From Apostichopus japonicus (lineage: Eukaryota; Echinodermata; Holothuroidea; Aspidochirotida; Stichopodidae), in NCBI RefSeq assembly GCF_037975245.1, contig NC_092577.1, positions 17,126,013 through 17,190,012 of the forward strand: 64,000 nt of DNA. The letters run 5' to 3'. Positions 12,260-23,804 of this stretch are shown here, piece by piece. A program made the position numbers and the translations under genes. Numbering within the stretch: position 1 is the first letter of the stretch; each line of letters opens with the position of its first letter. A model generated the notes under the pieces. That model searched no databases. It saw only the letters and a program-made list of their open reading frames with translations, and was not told the origin of the DNA.

Positions 12260-13100
12260 TATGGGATTAAAATCAAATTAGATTATAGACAAGTGTTTCC
12301 AGTAAACATTGAAAACTGAAAGAAGAGTACTGGATTCTTTTTAGAATCACACAAAATAGGATTATTAAGTCCAACTCTGCAACAGGTCAACACAGAATTT
12401 GTAAGTAGACATCACTGATTTATGAGGATTTGCATTAAATGCATCTGCAAACAAAATTAAACAGAATAGAGAGTTGTAATAATTTCTTCACCTGTGAGGG
12501 ACTGCCTAAAACGACTACAAATCGAGTCACTTGCAGCTTGCCTCTGCAAAATGAACTTTCCAGTCTGGATTTACATTTGTTACCATAGCAACAATCACCT
12601 CAATTTAAACAAATTTTCGTATCAAAACAACTTAGATGATAAATTTGAACATAACATACAGCAAATTTGAACATGTTCAATAAAAGGACTGTAGAAAATA
12701 AAATAGCCTAGGCCTAGAGCATATTCAATTTCTTACTCCTTTATTCAAGTGCTGTAAAAAATTAAATTTTAGCTTCCAATTTGAAACTGGCCTGACAAAT
12801 GGGATATACTTCATGTAGTCAACCTGAAACTGACAATGTAAACCCACTAGGAGAGGTCTAAACAATATTGTTAATGTATTGTTAATCACTGAGGTATCCA
12901 GTTGAAAAGTCCCTTTCCTAAAACGTCCCCACTGTTTTACCTACCAAAACGTCCTGCTTTTTACCTTAATTCCCTGTAGTGTATATATACAGATATATAC
13001 AGAATATATGTAGAATGATACTTGCATGACGTTGAGGAGTTCTAAAGTAAGATAAAAAACATCCTGGGAACGGCGACTTTCAGGGTTAAAGAAATAGAAT
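12260..13100. other. Intergenic stretch, no recognised feature
   Basis: AT-rich, with a short TATATACAGATATATAC repeat near 12978-13010. No coding signal. Confidence 0.45.
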
Positions 13101-13112
13101 TTTTGAACCAGG

Positions 13113-14095
13113 CAGGGTCCGACAAAAAAATGAAAACCACTCGCCAGTTGAAAAATCCACTCTCCACTTTGTGACAGTTTAGCCTAAAGTTAATATAGCC
13201 TATTGTCTACTCTATAACATGGAAATGTTATAAATTTAGAGCCACAAACGAACGATTCATGGATATATGGTAATGTTAGCATTAGCTACTTAGTAGTTTA
13301 ATGTATTCACCAACCTTGAGCATATTATGTTGTCTGTAAGTCCGAAAAATAACATAATTTGTCATTTTAGTCGTAGGTCCGTTAGTAATGTTTACTTTGT
13401 AACTTAATATAATGGTATGTGATATAAAAAAGTGTAAGCATCCGAGTCGGAACGTTCATACGGCATCGAGAAAAACCTTGTACCTAGTTATGTTCACCAG
13501 CTCACACACTAAAATCCATACACTTGTGTCGCGGAAATTTTTGCTTAGGACTTACAAACTTAACTTTCTTCAGTGTAGTGTGGTACGGCATAGGTAGTTA
13601 CCAACGTAAGTTTAAGATTCATCGATAAAAGCTGACACCAGTGATTAAAGCTATTCAACGGAAAATACCTAAAGCCAAAATAGATCGGTATGTATGTAAA
13701 CATGTGTGTAGTGCTCTGGTAGTACTGCATGCATTGGGACGTGTTTGGTGCCAGTGTAAGCAGTCCCGACGGACAGCACGGTGTGTCGATTTCTCATAGT
13801 TAACGAAACTTGCAGGTTTGACCTAACCTTGTAAGTCATATTAGATCTACATCTATCAAATTTGGTGATGATTTACAATAAAACATTTGGTAATAGGATC
13901 CAAAATACTGAGTTATTGTAGACGTATGTTTCTTAGTACGCTGACATTAGGCTAAACTTATACTGTAGGATTTAGGCTAGCTGGAGTATTGTGCCACTCG
14001 CCAAACTGTCAATTAAGTGCAATACAGTTTCTGGTCGCCAAAACGTGAAATCAACTCGCCAATGGCGACCTGGCGAGGGTATTTGTCGGACCCTG
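13113..14095. mobile_element. Candidate non-autonomous hAT-like element (inverted ends only)
   Basis: The left end CAGGGTCCGACAAA is mirrored by TTTGTCGGACCCTG at the right end. Both continue into CTCGCCA words, giving imperfect inverted termini 983 bp apart. Ends beginning CAGGGTC are typical of animal hAT elements. The flanking octamers (GAACCAGG and CTATAGTA) do not match, so the boundaries or the single-element reading may be wrong. No transposase frame lies inside. Confidence 0.4.
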
Positions 14096-14754
14096 CTATA
14101 GTAACAGGTGCATTTGTAAATTTGCTGTAGCAGGTGTATTGGAGACAAACAGAAAATCATTCTAGTGACGAATTTCGGCGACATTAGATTTCGAATTTGG
14201 TTTAGGCCTATTGTTAAATTGTACTATTGGGGAAAGAATGTCGGTGACACAATCTAATTTTATTAAATTAACATTTTTGCACTCTTAATTTTGTCACTGA
14301 TATTTTTCAATGTAATTTGGTTCAATTTAAAATGCTCTGTTTGTAGACTATAGGCTAAGGTTCATTTCACCGCGGGCATGTTTTAGCTTATAGCGGAGAC
14401 GTTCTGGTGCGGGCGGGGGAAGCTGGTCATTTCAGCCAACTCTCATTTCGCCCAATGAGACCATTTCGCCCAACCTTACTGGACGTTTCCCCCAACTTTG
14501 GGATAGGAATAGGCCTAATTAATATACGTTACAGAAGTTAATTACGGTACTCAGTTATGAAATTAACAGACGAATAGTTCAATGGCAACATAATATACGT
14601 TACAGAAATTAATTACGGAACGGAGAATGAAAATAATGAGAGGAAAGAATATGACATAAATGGCGGTGCGAACTATATAATAAAGGTAATAAGACTAATG
14701 AACGTTGGAGGAATGTACAAATTTCAATGGCAACTTTGACCCCCCCCTCCCAAT

Positions 14755-14755
<1 letters not shown>
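14096..14755. other. Intergenic stretch, no recognised feature
   Basis: Contains a direct repeat of ATATACGTTACAGAA/TTAATTACGG at about 14522 and 14592. No gene seen. Confidence 0.45.
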
Positions 14756-14789
<34 letters not shown>

Positions 14790-15185
14790 AAAGGGAGATA
14801 AAGAGAGAGGGAGATAAAGAGAGAGGGAGATAAAGAGAGAGGGAGATAAAGAGAGAGGGAGATAAAGAGAGAGGGAGATAAAGAGAGAGGGAGATAAAGA
14901 GAGAGGGAGATAAAGAGAGAGGGAGATAAAGAGAGAGGGAGATAAAGAGAGAGGGAGATAAAGAGAGAGGGAGATAAAGAGAGAGGGAGATGGAGAGAGA
15001 GGGAGATGGAGAGAGAGGGAGATAAAGAGAGAGGGAGATAAAGAGAGAGGGAGATAAAGAGAGAGGGAGATAAAGAGAGAGGGAGATAAAGAGAGAGGGA
15101 GATAGGGAGGGGGAGATAGGGAGGGGGAGATAGGGAGGGGGAGATAGATAGATATATAGAGATAGATAGATATATAGATATAGAT
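14756..15185. repeat. Microsatellite: (TA)n then 16-bp GAGATAAAGAGAGAGG array
   Basis: A TATA tract at 14756-14790 leads into about 20 units of GAGATAAAGAGAGAGG (16 bp), then a GGGAGATAGGGAG variant block and a GATA/TATA tail ending near 15185. Some units carry ATGG in place of ATAAA. The long minus-strand open frames here (SLSLYLPLS repeats) are by-products of a stop-free repeat and are not genes. Confidence 0.95.
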
Positions 15186-15830
15186 ATGGTTACTGTACTG
15201 ATTCTGCAACAAATAGTAGAATTGTCAAGTGTCCCCTTCCAACCCACGATCCACCCTGGGATAAAGCCTATGCACAACTGATGCATACAATCATATGCCT
15301 CACGTGGTAGTACAATCACAAGTGCTAACGTTGGGCCTTGCCTAGTATCAGCGACACCAGTTGGGCCTAGGCCAGTCCTATATCATCATTCTTAACTAAA
15401 AATAGTGTAAATATCAATAATTAATCACAACCTGCGAGCCAAAATATCTTCCTCGTATAGTTCTGTGGTATTATGAAACTAAATGTAGCCTACGAACGTT
15501 GCTAAAAAAGACGTTGCAATGATGCCTTCTTGATTTCTTTACTTCATTCACTCACTTATCAGTTAACCGTGCGTGTAACTAGTAAATGGCGGTAAAATGT
15601 GACGTGGATTTTACGTAACGTTGCCACTCGTGATCAAATATTATAGAGCGCCAAAGGCGCCTGTGACGCTCTACGTTCTTTGGTTTTGATTTGCGTGAGA
15701 GCGGTTACTCAACGCCATGAACTTCTCGGCCACTGTACCTTCAGGTAGGTCGTCTCGGTGGTGTACTTATTTTACGAATTAGGGAAATATTTTGAGCACT
15801 GCAAATTTGTACTTTGTCAAGTGAGAATAT
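15186..15830. other. Intergenic stretch, no recognised feature
   Basis: No gene seen. The motif CATGAACTTCTCGGCCACTG near 15717 resembles an end of the adjacent MITE and may be an eroded terminus. Confidence 0.4.
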
Positions 15831-15837
15831 CTCCAGG

Positions 15838-16103
15838 GTAAACGGTGGCCTGGAAGTTCATGTGTTGAAATCAATATTAGATTTCAATATGCATCGAATT
15901 CAATTCAAGATATGGGTTCATGTTTTAAAATCGATTTAAATGTGTTAAAATCACATCTGCTGAAATGATCATATCTCAATCAACTTCGATTTCAACGCAT
16001 GTGAGTTAAATACATGAACTTCACAGTTTGAACACATGAATTTCAACAGATGGGAAATCGAGCATAGATTTCAGCACATGAACCTCTTGGCCACCGTAAT
16101 GGT
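15838..16103. mobile_element. Candidate MITE with about 33-bp imperfect TIRs
   Basis: The left end ACGGTGGCC...AAGTTCATGTGTTGAAATC is mirrored at the right by GATTTCAGCACATGAACCTC...GGCCACCGT. The 266-bp interior is AT-rich and itself full of ATGTGTTNAAATC-like words in both orientations. No coding capacity. A target duplication could not be fixed, so boundaries are approximate. Confidence 0.55.
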
Positions 16104-16109
16104 ATGACC

Positions 16110-17950
16110 AGGGACGACGATAGAGGGGGATGTGGGAGTGTGTCACCCCCCCCCCCTGCCCCCAATCTTGGAAAAATTGCTTATAGTTGGAAAATCGGAG
16201 AGCGACAGTCGGAATTTCCGACTGCCATGGTACTACTAATTTTCCGACTAGGTTTATTAAGTTATTCCTGTTAGTGATTTTATATATTATTTTCATGCAA
16301 TTATACCCACAGAATTCGCGTGCTGTCCGCCCTAATGTATGTTTGTTTCCTGTAATTTATCTCAATTTCAATTGTAATATATAGTGTTGTAATATCCTAC
16401 ATTTCCAAAATGCTAAATGTACCATTAGCGAAGAGGGGCCAGGGCGATTTCCCTCAAACCATCCAAAGTATATGTCGGACTTTTTTTATGTTAATTAAAA
16501 TCCCTTACAACGGAATTAGTAGACCAACTTAAGGTTTGTAATCCTGCAAAACTGTGTTCAAACGTCCGACAATTGTGAATAAACATATGAAAACCATTAC
16601 ATAACGTTAAGTCTATAATGTATCATTATATGCAGCACACAGTAGTTCAAACGGCCGACGAAAATAACCTCAAAAATTCTTCAACATCAATTACTTCAAA
16701 GATGCAAAATATAGCACCAAATTGCATCTTGACAATTCAAAAATTTCTTAAAGGGGAGGGAGACACCCCCTTCTCTTAGACTCATCCCACAGGACAGGAA
16801 TCACAACATTTTCTCTTCGTGCTATTTGAAGATAGTAATCTCTTGGGAAATGTGGGTCCTTGACCCACTCGTACCGCCCACACACACAAAATGTCTACCT
16901 ACGCCACTTAGCAACAAGTTAGTCCTTACCTGCTTTGTATTACTACTATATAAATAGCCGCGGGTCAAAGGGAGGGCACCCAGCCCGACCTCCTCTCCCT
17001 TCTTTGGTAGACCCCTAAACATTCTATCCACAAATAGGGTATACTTTTATTTCTCATGTTCCGGGAAATCGCATTTCAGGGCATCTTTTTTTGTTTGTCG
17101 GGCCGCGTGTCTTTTGTGCTCGCTATGTTGGGGTTTGCCCTAACAAATTCAGCCCCTTCTATTTCCAAATGCTTCATCCGTTCCTGGCAAAGTATTTTCA
17201 TAACCTAGTATCAGCTATATTATAGTCGGATGAGTAGTAGTTAATCACTATCAGTCTGTTTGTTGTGCATGGTATAGAATTTTTTGGCTTCAAAGCCCAC
17301 CCAGTTGGAACTTCACACCCTACACCCCCCCCCCCCCCATCATCTGGCCCTACGTCCTTGGGTATGACTCACCGATATACATGCTGCTAGCTGCGTTGGT
17401 CCACGTATCTTAGTTCGACGGTCAGAAAGCATTTCACTAAGTCGTTCATATTGGCGTAGGAAGCGTGAGGTGGGGGAAGGGAGGAGTGGGGCCTACGTAC
17501 TTTTCACCCAAAAAAATAAAAAACATAGGCCTTAACACTTAACAAAATATGACTTATATGGGCATCGAAGGGGTGCCAAAAATTTGATTTTTAAATAGAA
17601 GTAAGAAATATGTTTGAAATTTCTCTCAATATACATGCACCCCCCCCCCCCACACATCCCTTGTTCCCCTAATAAGATATTGGAACACCTTGCTATCCAT
17701 GGAGGCCACCACTCTCCGGTAGGGGCAAAACAATTTCAGCGCGCTGTGCGCGTACTAACTCGTGTTGAATTTCTGCGCCCTAAATTATCACCATCTCATA
17801 GTCGTATTTCGAGTCAGTTGGAGAATTCAAAGAAAGAAGCAATTGGCTCAGTCTTTGTTGACTTTTTTATTATCTATTATCCTATATCTTCAACTACCCA
17901 GAAGAAAAACCCGAACAGCTTATAGGCAGTTGAATGTGTAAAAGTAAGTT
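16110..17950. other. Intergenic stretch with poly-C tracts
   Basis: Poly-C/poly-G runs at about 16144, 17323 and 17641; no coding or RNA gene recognised. Confidence 0.45.
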
Positions 17951-17956
17951 GGCCAG

Positions 17957-18362
17957 AGGCTAAATGAGTACAGTAACAGAAGGGACACAACACACACAGA
18001 AAACAGATACTTTTTAAGAAAAAGTCACCCAGGAAACAACCTGGGCACGAAAACCAAACTACCAAACGACTGATCCGCTCTCAGCCCCAGTCCCCTTGCA
18101 TCGGGACTGTGACTGTGTGATCATCGTCGGGTGTGCATCAGCATTCCCCTCGAAAGGGAACAGATACTACACAGAAAACAGATAGGTTAATGAGCACGGT
18201 GAACACAATGAGATAGATGAAAGGGGATTATAAGCATCCCCTTAATCCCAATTCATCTATCTCATTGTGTTCACCGTGCTCATTAACCTGTCTGTTTTCT
18301 GTGCGTGTTTTCTGTGCGTGTTTTTGTCCCTTCTATCACTGTAGTTGTCATTTAGCCTCTGA
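17957..18362. mobile_element. Foldback (long inverted repeat) element interrupted by a SINE
   Basis: The inner arms 18171-18221 and 18252-18302 are 51 bp each with one mismatch, around a loop that itself holds GGGATTA/TAATCCC. The right arm continues to about 18362 and matches, inverted, the sequence at about 17957-18009 (AGAGGCTAAATGA ... AGAAGGGAC). The SINE at 18010-18169 separates the outer and inner parts of the left arm. Without the SINE the arms would be roughly 105-110 bp. Non-coding. Confidence 0.8.
18010..18169 (-). mobile_element. U2-headed SINE, copy 1
   Basis: A 160-bp element flanked by a perfect 15-bp target duplication CACAGAAAACAGATA (17995-18009 and 18170-18184). Read on the minus strand it starts inside the U2-derived head at GTGTAGTATCTGTTC, then follows the same body and tail as the copy at 37063-37247. 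The tail has a CCCAGG...CCTGGG hairpin and ends CTTAAAAAG. It is 5'-truncated by about 25 nt relative to the 37-kb copy. The target duplication shows insertion by retrotransposition. Confidence 0.8.
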
Positions 18363-18559
18363 AGATGATCCTGCTACGATCTAAATGTACACATGGTATC
18401 TTTCTGGGGTTTGCATAGTAATTGGATAACATATTACTTGGGGAGTGTTAAGATGGTAACGTCATTAATTGGCAGGCAGTATAGTCAAATGCCACGCCTG
18501 CAACCTCGCTGCCGATCGGTGGTAAAGTTCAACATTACAAGTTATAGAGTGAACTAAGC

Positions 18560-19400
18560 GGCATTTTAAGAACAACAGTTGGTTGGCGAATATCGGCCCC
18601 AATATTAGTTTATTATTATTAGTTTATTAGTTGTATGCGGCCCAACTGTTGTCTGGCGAATGTTGGCCCGGTTTTGGCTTAAAGTATTAATCAGAACAGT
18701 TGGCTGACGAATGTTGGCCAAATGTTGGTTTAATATGTAAAGCCCAACAGTTTGCTGGCGAATGTTGGCCCAATGACGATTTAACTTTTAAAGCCCAAAC
18801 AGATATCTGGCCTAATATTAGTTTAACGTGTAAATCCCAACAGTTGGCTGGTAAAGGTTGGCCCATTGTTGGTTTAACGTGTAAAACCCAACATTTGGTT
18901 TGTAAATATTGGCCCAAAGTTGGTTGAACGTGTAAATCCCAACAGTTGGCTGGTAAATATTGGCCCAATGTTCTTTTAAGGTATGAAGACCAACAGGTGG
19001 CTGCTAAATGTTGGCCCAATGTTGGTGTAGGGTGTAAAGACCAACAGTTGGGTGGCGAATGTTGGCCAATTGTTAGTTTAACGTATATAGCCCAATAGTT
19101 GGCTGGCCGTTGCTGGCCTACTGTTGGTTTAACGTGTAAAACCCAACATTTGGTTTGTAAATATTGGCCCAAAGTTGGTTGAACGTGTAAAGACCAACAG
19201 TTGGCTGGCGAATGTTGGCATATTGTTAGTTCAACATATAGAGCCCAACAGTTGGCAGACCAGCGCTGGCCCAATGTTGGTTTAACGTATTAAGACCAAC
19301 AGTCGGCTGGTAAATATTGGTCCAATGTTGGTGAAACGTGTAAAGAACAACAGTTTGAGAATATGTGTTGGTAAACAAATGTTGGCCCAACGTTAAACCA
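18560..19400. repeat. 51-bp minisatellite
   Basis: About 15 diverged units built on GAATGTTGGCCCAATGTTGG, TTTAACGTGTAAA and CCCAACAGTTGGCTGG; successive GAATGTTGGCC words are 51 bp apart. Because 51 is a multiple of three, both strands stay open for long stretches (minus-strand frame 18687-19274 with a 17-residue period). I do not regard these as genes: the variation is not codon-biased. Confidence 0.9.
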
Positions 19401-19485
19401 ACTCAACATTACACCAACCATTGCCAACGTCTGTCAACCATTAGCCAGCATTGGCCCAACGCACGGTCGTTTCACTTGTAGCATC

Positions 19486-19972
19486 TTATTGTTGCTTTTG
19501 GGCATCGGCTTGCGGGATGTCCTTGTTCACCACATGTGCGACAACAATAGTGCTGACAGTCACGCATAATATGGTCTTCTGATAAACAAAGGTTGCACAC
19601 ACGGTAATTTGCCATTGTGCTTTAATCTCAAATGAATGCCAGGGACAATAATTGCGTAAGGATTTCGCGTTGTTTGGCATCTCCAGTGGTACAAAGCGTA
19701 TTCCGTTCTCAATTTCGGGGAAGTCGTCATAAAGTGTATTCACCCAATTGCTCCTTAATTTGCAGCCAAATTCTTCTAATTTGTCTGATATCTCGCTGTC
19801 ATCAACGTATACGGGGTACTCCGAATACACTGACGGTCAGAATGGTCTTCGTAACTCCCACAATATTTACCAGATCGTCTCCTAACTGCAATCCTGTTTC
19901 TTGAAGTAGTTCAACGTCATCCTTATTTCTCAGGGTAACTATCCACTGGCCTTGGGTCTTCACACATCCCAT
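19486..19972 (-). pseudogene. 5S-targeted LINE copy A: ORF1, 5' part
   Basis: The ATG at 19972 abuts 5S rRNA sequence directly. The frame continues for about 45 codons (TLRNKDDVELLQETGLQLGD), shifts by one base near 19822, then reads YVDDSEISDKLEEFGCKL and ENGIRFVPLEMPNN. Near 19580-19490, in another frame, two CCHC knuckles are visible (CNLCLSEDHIMRDC and CRTCGEQGHPASRC). This is an ORF1 of Tx1-clade style. It is cut off at about 19486 next to the minisatellite. Several frameshifts make it a relic. Confidence 0.7.
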
Positions 19973-20033
19973 ACGTTGGTTGACTTCGGTGATCGGATAA
20001 GAATCGGTATAGTCAACGTGATATGGCCGTAGG
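19972..20033 (-). rRNA. 5S rRNA gene, 5' half only
   Basis: About 62 nt matching the first half of the neighbouring 5S genes, including the box A-like region. It is interrupted at about position 57 by the start of LINE copy A. The partner 3' half is not in the window. Confidence 0.8.
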
Positions 20034-20086
20034 TTATTTCGATTTCTCGTGGCAATATAGTGTTATCAATTATTAAACAAATAAAA

Positions 20087-20188
20087 GCCTACGGCACCCA
20101 GTATTCCCAGGCGGTCACCCATCCAAGTACTGACTGCGCTCTACGTTGCTTGACTTCGGTGATCGGACGAGAACCGGTATAATCAACG
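20087..20188 (-). rRNA. 5S rRNA gene lacking about 16 nt at its 5' end
   Basis: 102 nt agreeing closely with the complete 5S gene at 23687-23804, with boxes A and C intact and a T-rich terminator right after the 3' end. The missing 5' bases coincide with the 3' end of LINE copy B, which begins at 20189. A 53-bp spacer separates it from the next 5S (20033), giving a very short repeat unit of about 171 bp. Confidence 0.85.
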
Positions 20189-23100
20189 CTGTCATCTGTC
20201 GAAGTTGTAGCTAAAATCGTTCTCGGATCTGTATCTTATTACAACATTTTCTTGCCCGAACATATAAAAAAAAAATGGGTACGATGCATCTTTTTATATA
20301 CCTGGAAAATAGTGTTAAAGTTTCTTTTTAAATGAAACATGAAAAAGAATGAATAAGTTGACGTTGTGGCTATTAGTTGTGTCGCTACTAGTACATACTT
20401 GAAAACATCTATAGCTCCATATTGTATTTTTGTACAAGTTAAAGATGCAGTCGAATATATTTCCCTCGGGTTTCTTACGGTTAAGCCCGGTCCCAAGCAG
20501 AGTAGTATTACGCCACTGTGTTAGGTCGTTGGCCTTATAAACTTTCCCCAGTTTAGTAACGATGGAATTCCACATGGTATTTACCTTAACACAATCAATA
20601 AACAGGTGGCTTAACGACTCACTGGCTGTTCTACATAAAACACAACTAGGTGAGTCCATGATAGAAAATTTACATGTATAATTTGCAAATCAAGATCTGC
20701 ATCATGAAACATTTTACGAAATCTATAAATATTTGACCATCTATTTTCATAGTCGGTATCTGGAAAAGTAGTATTCCGGTAACTTTCACCTTTAGGTATG
20801 GAAGTGTAACAGAACGGAGCAGATTAGAGGCAATCGGACATGTAATGCCAGATGCATCGATGTGTTTGCTCCCATTCATGAAACGAATCCCGCAATTAGG
20901 GTCAGGTTGCGACGACACAATGACATCGGATGAATAAATGGCTTCCAGCCATTCGGATGGAAAGGCTTTAATTAGGTTGGAGATTATATCTTGTACCTCG
21001 TTCACACTAAGTGTTTTATCAGGATTTGCCAATGCAATGCAATAATAAACGGCTTCGGCCGGGAGGTGAGTTGGTATAGTCTCGTACATAAGATCACCCA
21101 TCCGTATAATGCCACCATTAATGAAATTTCTATTGAAACAGGTTTTATCCTGATCGTCGCAAATCAGTGGGTTTTGGAATAAAGGTTGTAACAAAATTTC
21201 CTTCCTCGTAATAGGCCGACAAAATCGCCCTTGTGTAATTCTCTTCCATGCAAGCAATATTTCCCTGTAGTAAGGGTATAGATCACGCACTGATTTGCAA
21301 TGCGGTAGAATTTGGAAGATAGATGTGCCTAGTAGCATATTTTCGTAATGGTTTAGGTTATATAACATAATATGGCAAAGTTTACTGACAGTTTTGATTC
21401 TGATAGAGTCGCAAAGAATTTCAAGGTTGCAAAGCTTGAAGGCCCCCTGTTGTACTGGGAGCAACAGTGTTCCGTACTTAATCAGTGTTTTTTATCGTTC
21501 CAAAAGAATTCGATAACACTATTACGCATAGTACTGATAACCCAATCAGGGACGGAGAGGAGAGACATTAGAGAGACAAGGCGGGAATTCACCAGTGAAT
21601 TAATGACCAAAACTTTACACTTCAATGATAGTTTTTGGAATTTCCACCACCGCAAGACCCAATAGCAACACCTAAAATTGTATATAGTCGTGTCTAACCG
21701 GGAATTTGAACTGATGGTCGGCCAAGGATGAACGACCGAGGGCAAGGGCTTCTGTTTTGTTGTAGTTGCACTTTGAGCCTCACGCTCTTTCGTACAACTC
21801 AATTACACGAAAAATTTAAGTGATACTAGAAGTATTCGATCCCAAAAATGAAGTGCCGGCATGTTGGAATATATTTGGCCCCAATATCACAATATTTGAT
21901 CCCAGAACTGGAGGGGCAGTTTTGGATAGCGTCATGGAAGGGTTCACAGCTTAACACATATAAATTGGGAAATTGGGCATCCTTCACGGACACCCCTTGA
22001 GACGGGGAATGAATTAGAGATGTGCCCGTTATGCTTGATATAACAGAAAATATCATTGTAAAGGATTTTAATCCACTTTTGTAATAGAAGACCAAAACAC
22101 ATTTTTTCCATGACACTAAAGAGGTAACTGTGATTAACTCTATCAAAAGCCTTGTACTGATCAAACTTAAGTATCAAGCCGTTAGAGTTGTTTTCATTGA
22201 TAAAGTTAATAATATTCTGCATAGTAATGAAATGTCCCTATTAGGTATACAGCACGACTGGTCATCGGAGATGAGTTCGCTGATATCCTTTGACATTCTA
22301 TTGGCTAGAGATTTAGTAGTCGGTGTTGAGAAGATTTATGGGCCTCCAATTAGTGATATAGCTAATGTTACCTTCTTAGGAATCAACGTGAGTACTCCAG
22401 TTTTCATAGAACCACAAAGCATATTACAATTGAAAATTTCGGTGATAAGTTTCTCTAAGATGTTGATAACATCATACCAGAATGTTTTGAAAAACTGGAC
22501 GGTTAGGCCATCGAGTCCTGGGCGTTTGTTGTTCTCCATTGAATCGAGAGCAGCTTTGAGTTCGGCAACTGAGAGATGTTCGTCACATAGATCTGCCGAA
22601 GACAGTGTTTTGGAAATATTCTCGAGTACTTCAGTTTTTGATTTGTCATCTGTTGGATGATCAGTATATTGTTCCTTGTAGAAATTAACCTGTTCGGTTA
22701 TGATGTCCTCTTGTTCTGTAAAAACTTGTCCATTCACGGTTGTCAGTTGTCTCATGACTTCGTTTTTGCGTGCTTTTTTTCCAGATTGAGAAAAATTTTT
22801 GTTGATTTTTCGCCGTTTTCATACCACTGCAGTTTGTGAGTGAAATTCCTTTCAGTTCGTCAACTTCAATCTCATTTAGTTCGCTTTGAAGGCGCTTCAA
22901 GAAAGTAATATCATAGTCAGGGTATTTCTCAGCCTTCACTCTTTCATAGTTGAGTTGTTTTATTAATTTCGTTTTCAGTCGACGTTGCTTTTTTTTCTTC
23001 CTCTTTGAGTATTTGATAGTTCTTCACTGTATCGAATGTTTAAGGTTGTCGTACCAGGCGAAAAAATCACTTTCATAGTGATTGTAATTTTGGGAATTTT

Positions 23101-23640
23101 TATAACTTCTCTAATACCCTCACAGTACCCGTCGTCCAGTAGAAGAGAATTGTTGAAAATCCAATAGCCTGGTCCCCGAGTTAGATTTTCAAAATCCAGG
23201 CGTAACATTAATATATTATGATCCCACCGGGGGTATGTTATGTGTTGGCTTACATTAACATTGTGGGCAAGGCTTTTGGAGATAAGAAACCGATCTATTC
23301 CCGATGAAAAAGACCCGTCTACGGTGTTTCTGGTCCCTGTAAACTCGATTTTGTTTGGGTTTCGATATCGCCAAATATCTATAAGGTCAAAATTTTCCAT
23401 TATATCTTTCAACGGTTTTCTCGAGCTATCTGAATGCGTTTTCGGTGGGTATCTGTCTTTGTAAAGGTTTAAAACGTTATTAAAATCTCCGGTTAGTATT
23501 ATCGGATTTTGAGTCACATTAACATAGTGGTTCAGGTCAAGGTACAATTGTTTCCTTTCCATAATTATGTTGGGAGCATAAACTCCGATAATAGTTAGAG
23601 GTCGCTGATCCATAGTGACATTAATGTAGGCCATTTTAAT
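20189..23640 (-). mobile_element. Tx1-clade LINE copy B inserted in 5S rDNA
   Basis: About 3.45 kb of ORF2-derived sequence between 5S units. Its 3' end meets a 5S gene at gene position about 17, and its truncated 5' side meets the spacer/start of the same unit. The location, orientation (same as 5S) and clade are those expected of a 5S-rDNA-specific Tx1 LINE such as the Mutsu group. It lacks ORF1 and the first part of the endonuclease, so it is 5'-truncated. Confidence 0.75.
20315..23634 (-). pseudogene. LINE copy B ORF2: endonuclease C-part, RT and C-terminal zinc motif
   Basis: Order on the minus strand: endonuclease (23634-22975) with IIGVYAPN, TGDFNNVLN, GIDRFLIS and WDHN. Then RT fingers (NNKRPGLDGLT, LTLIPKK, 22755-22336) and palm (FDQYKAFDRVNH, RGVREGCPIS, 22222-21944). 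Then the connection region (21802-20670) and a C-terminal CCHC-like motif CVLCRTASESLSHLFIDC (20659-20315). Multiple frameshifts. The YADD catalytic box is lost: at 21846-21866 the expected Tyr-Ala-Asp-Asp-Thr-Ser reads as His-Ala-Gly-Thr-Ser, a three-base deletion removing the Asp pair. The copy cannot be active. Confidence 0.8.
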
Positions 23641-23686
23641 TTCTCATCGTCGTGGCAACATAGTGTTGTCAATTATGAAAATAAAA

Positions 23687-23804
23687 GCCTACGGCACCCA
23701 GTATTCCCAGGCGGTCACCCATCCAAGTACTGACTGCGCTCTACGTTGCTTAGCTTCGGTGATCGGACGAGAACCGGTATAGTCAACGTGATGTGGCCGT
23801 AGAC
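23687..23804 (-). rRNA. 5S rRNA gene, full length (118 nt)
   Basis: Complete 5S sequence: 5' end GTCTACGGCC, box A GAAGCTAAGCAACG, box C region TTGGATGGGTGACCGCC, 3' end GGGTGCCGTAGGC pairing with the 5' end, followed directly by TTTT on the transcribed strand. It is the only full-length 5S copy here. Pol III transcription from internal promoters is expected; whether this copy is expressed is unknown. Confidence 0.92.

Noticed and set aside
13113-14095. Complete hAT element with target duplication
   Set aside because: Inverted ends are present, but the flanking octamers do not match; kept only as a low-confidence candidate.
14609-15319. Minus-strand open frames of 236 and 152 codons
   Set aside because: They are translations of the GAGATAAAGAGAGAGG microsatellite (Ser/Leu/Pro/Tyr repeats); a stop-free simple repeat explains them.
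18687-19274. 195-codon minus-strand frame with a 17-residue repeat, and a plus-strand counterpart
   Set aside because: Both strands are open because the minisatellite period is 51 bp; no start context, signal peptide or codon bias supports a protein.
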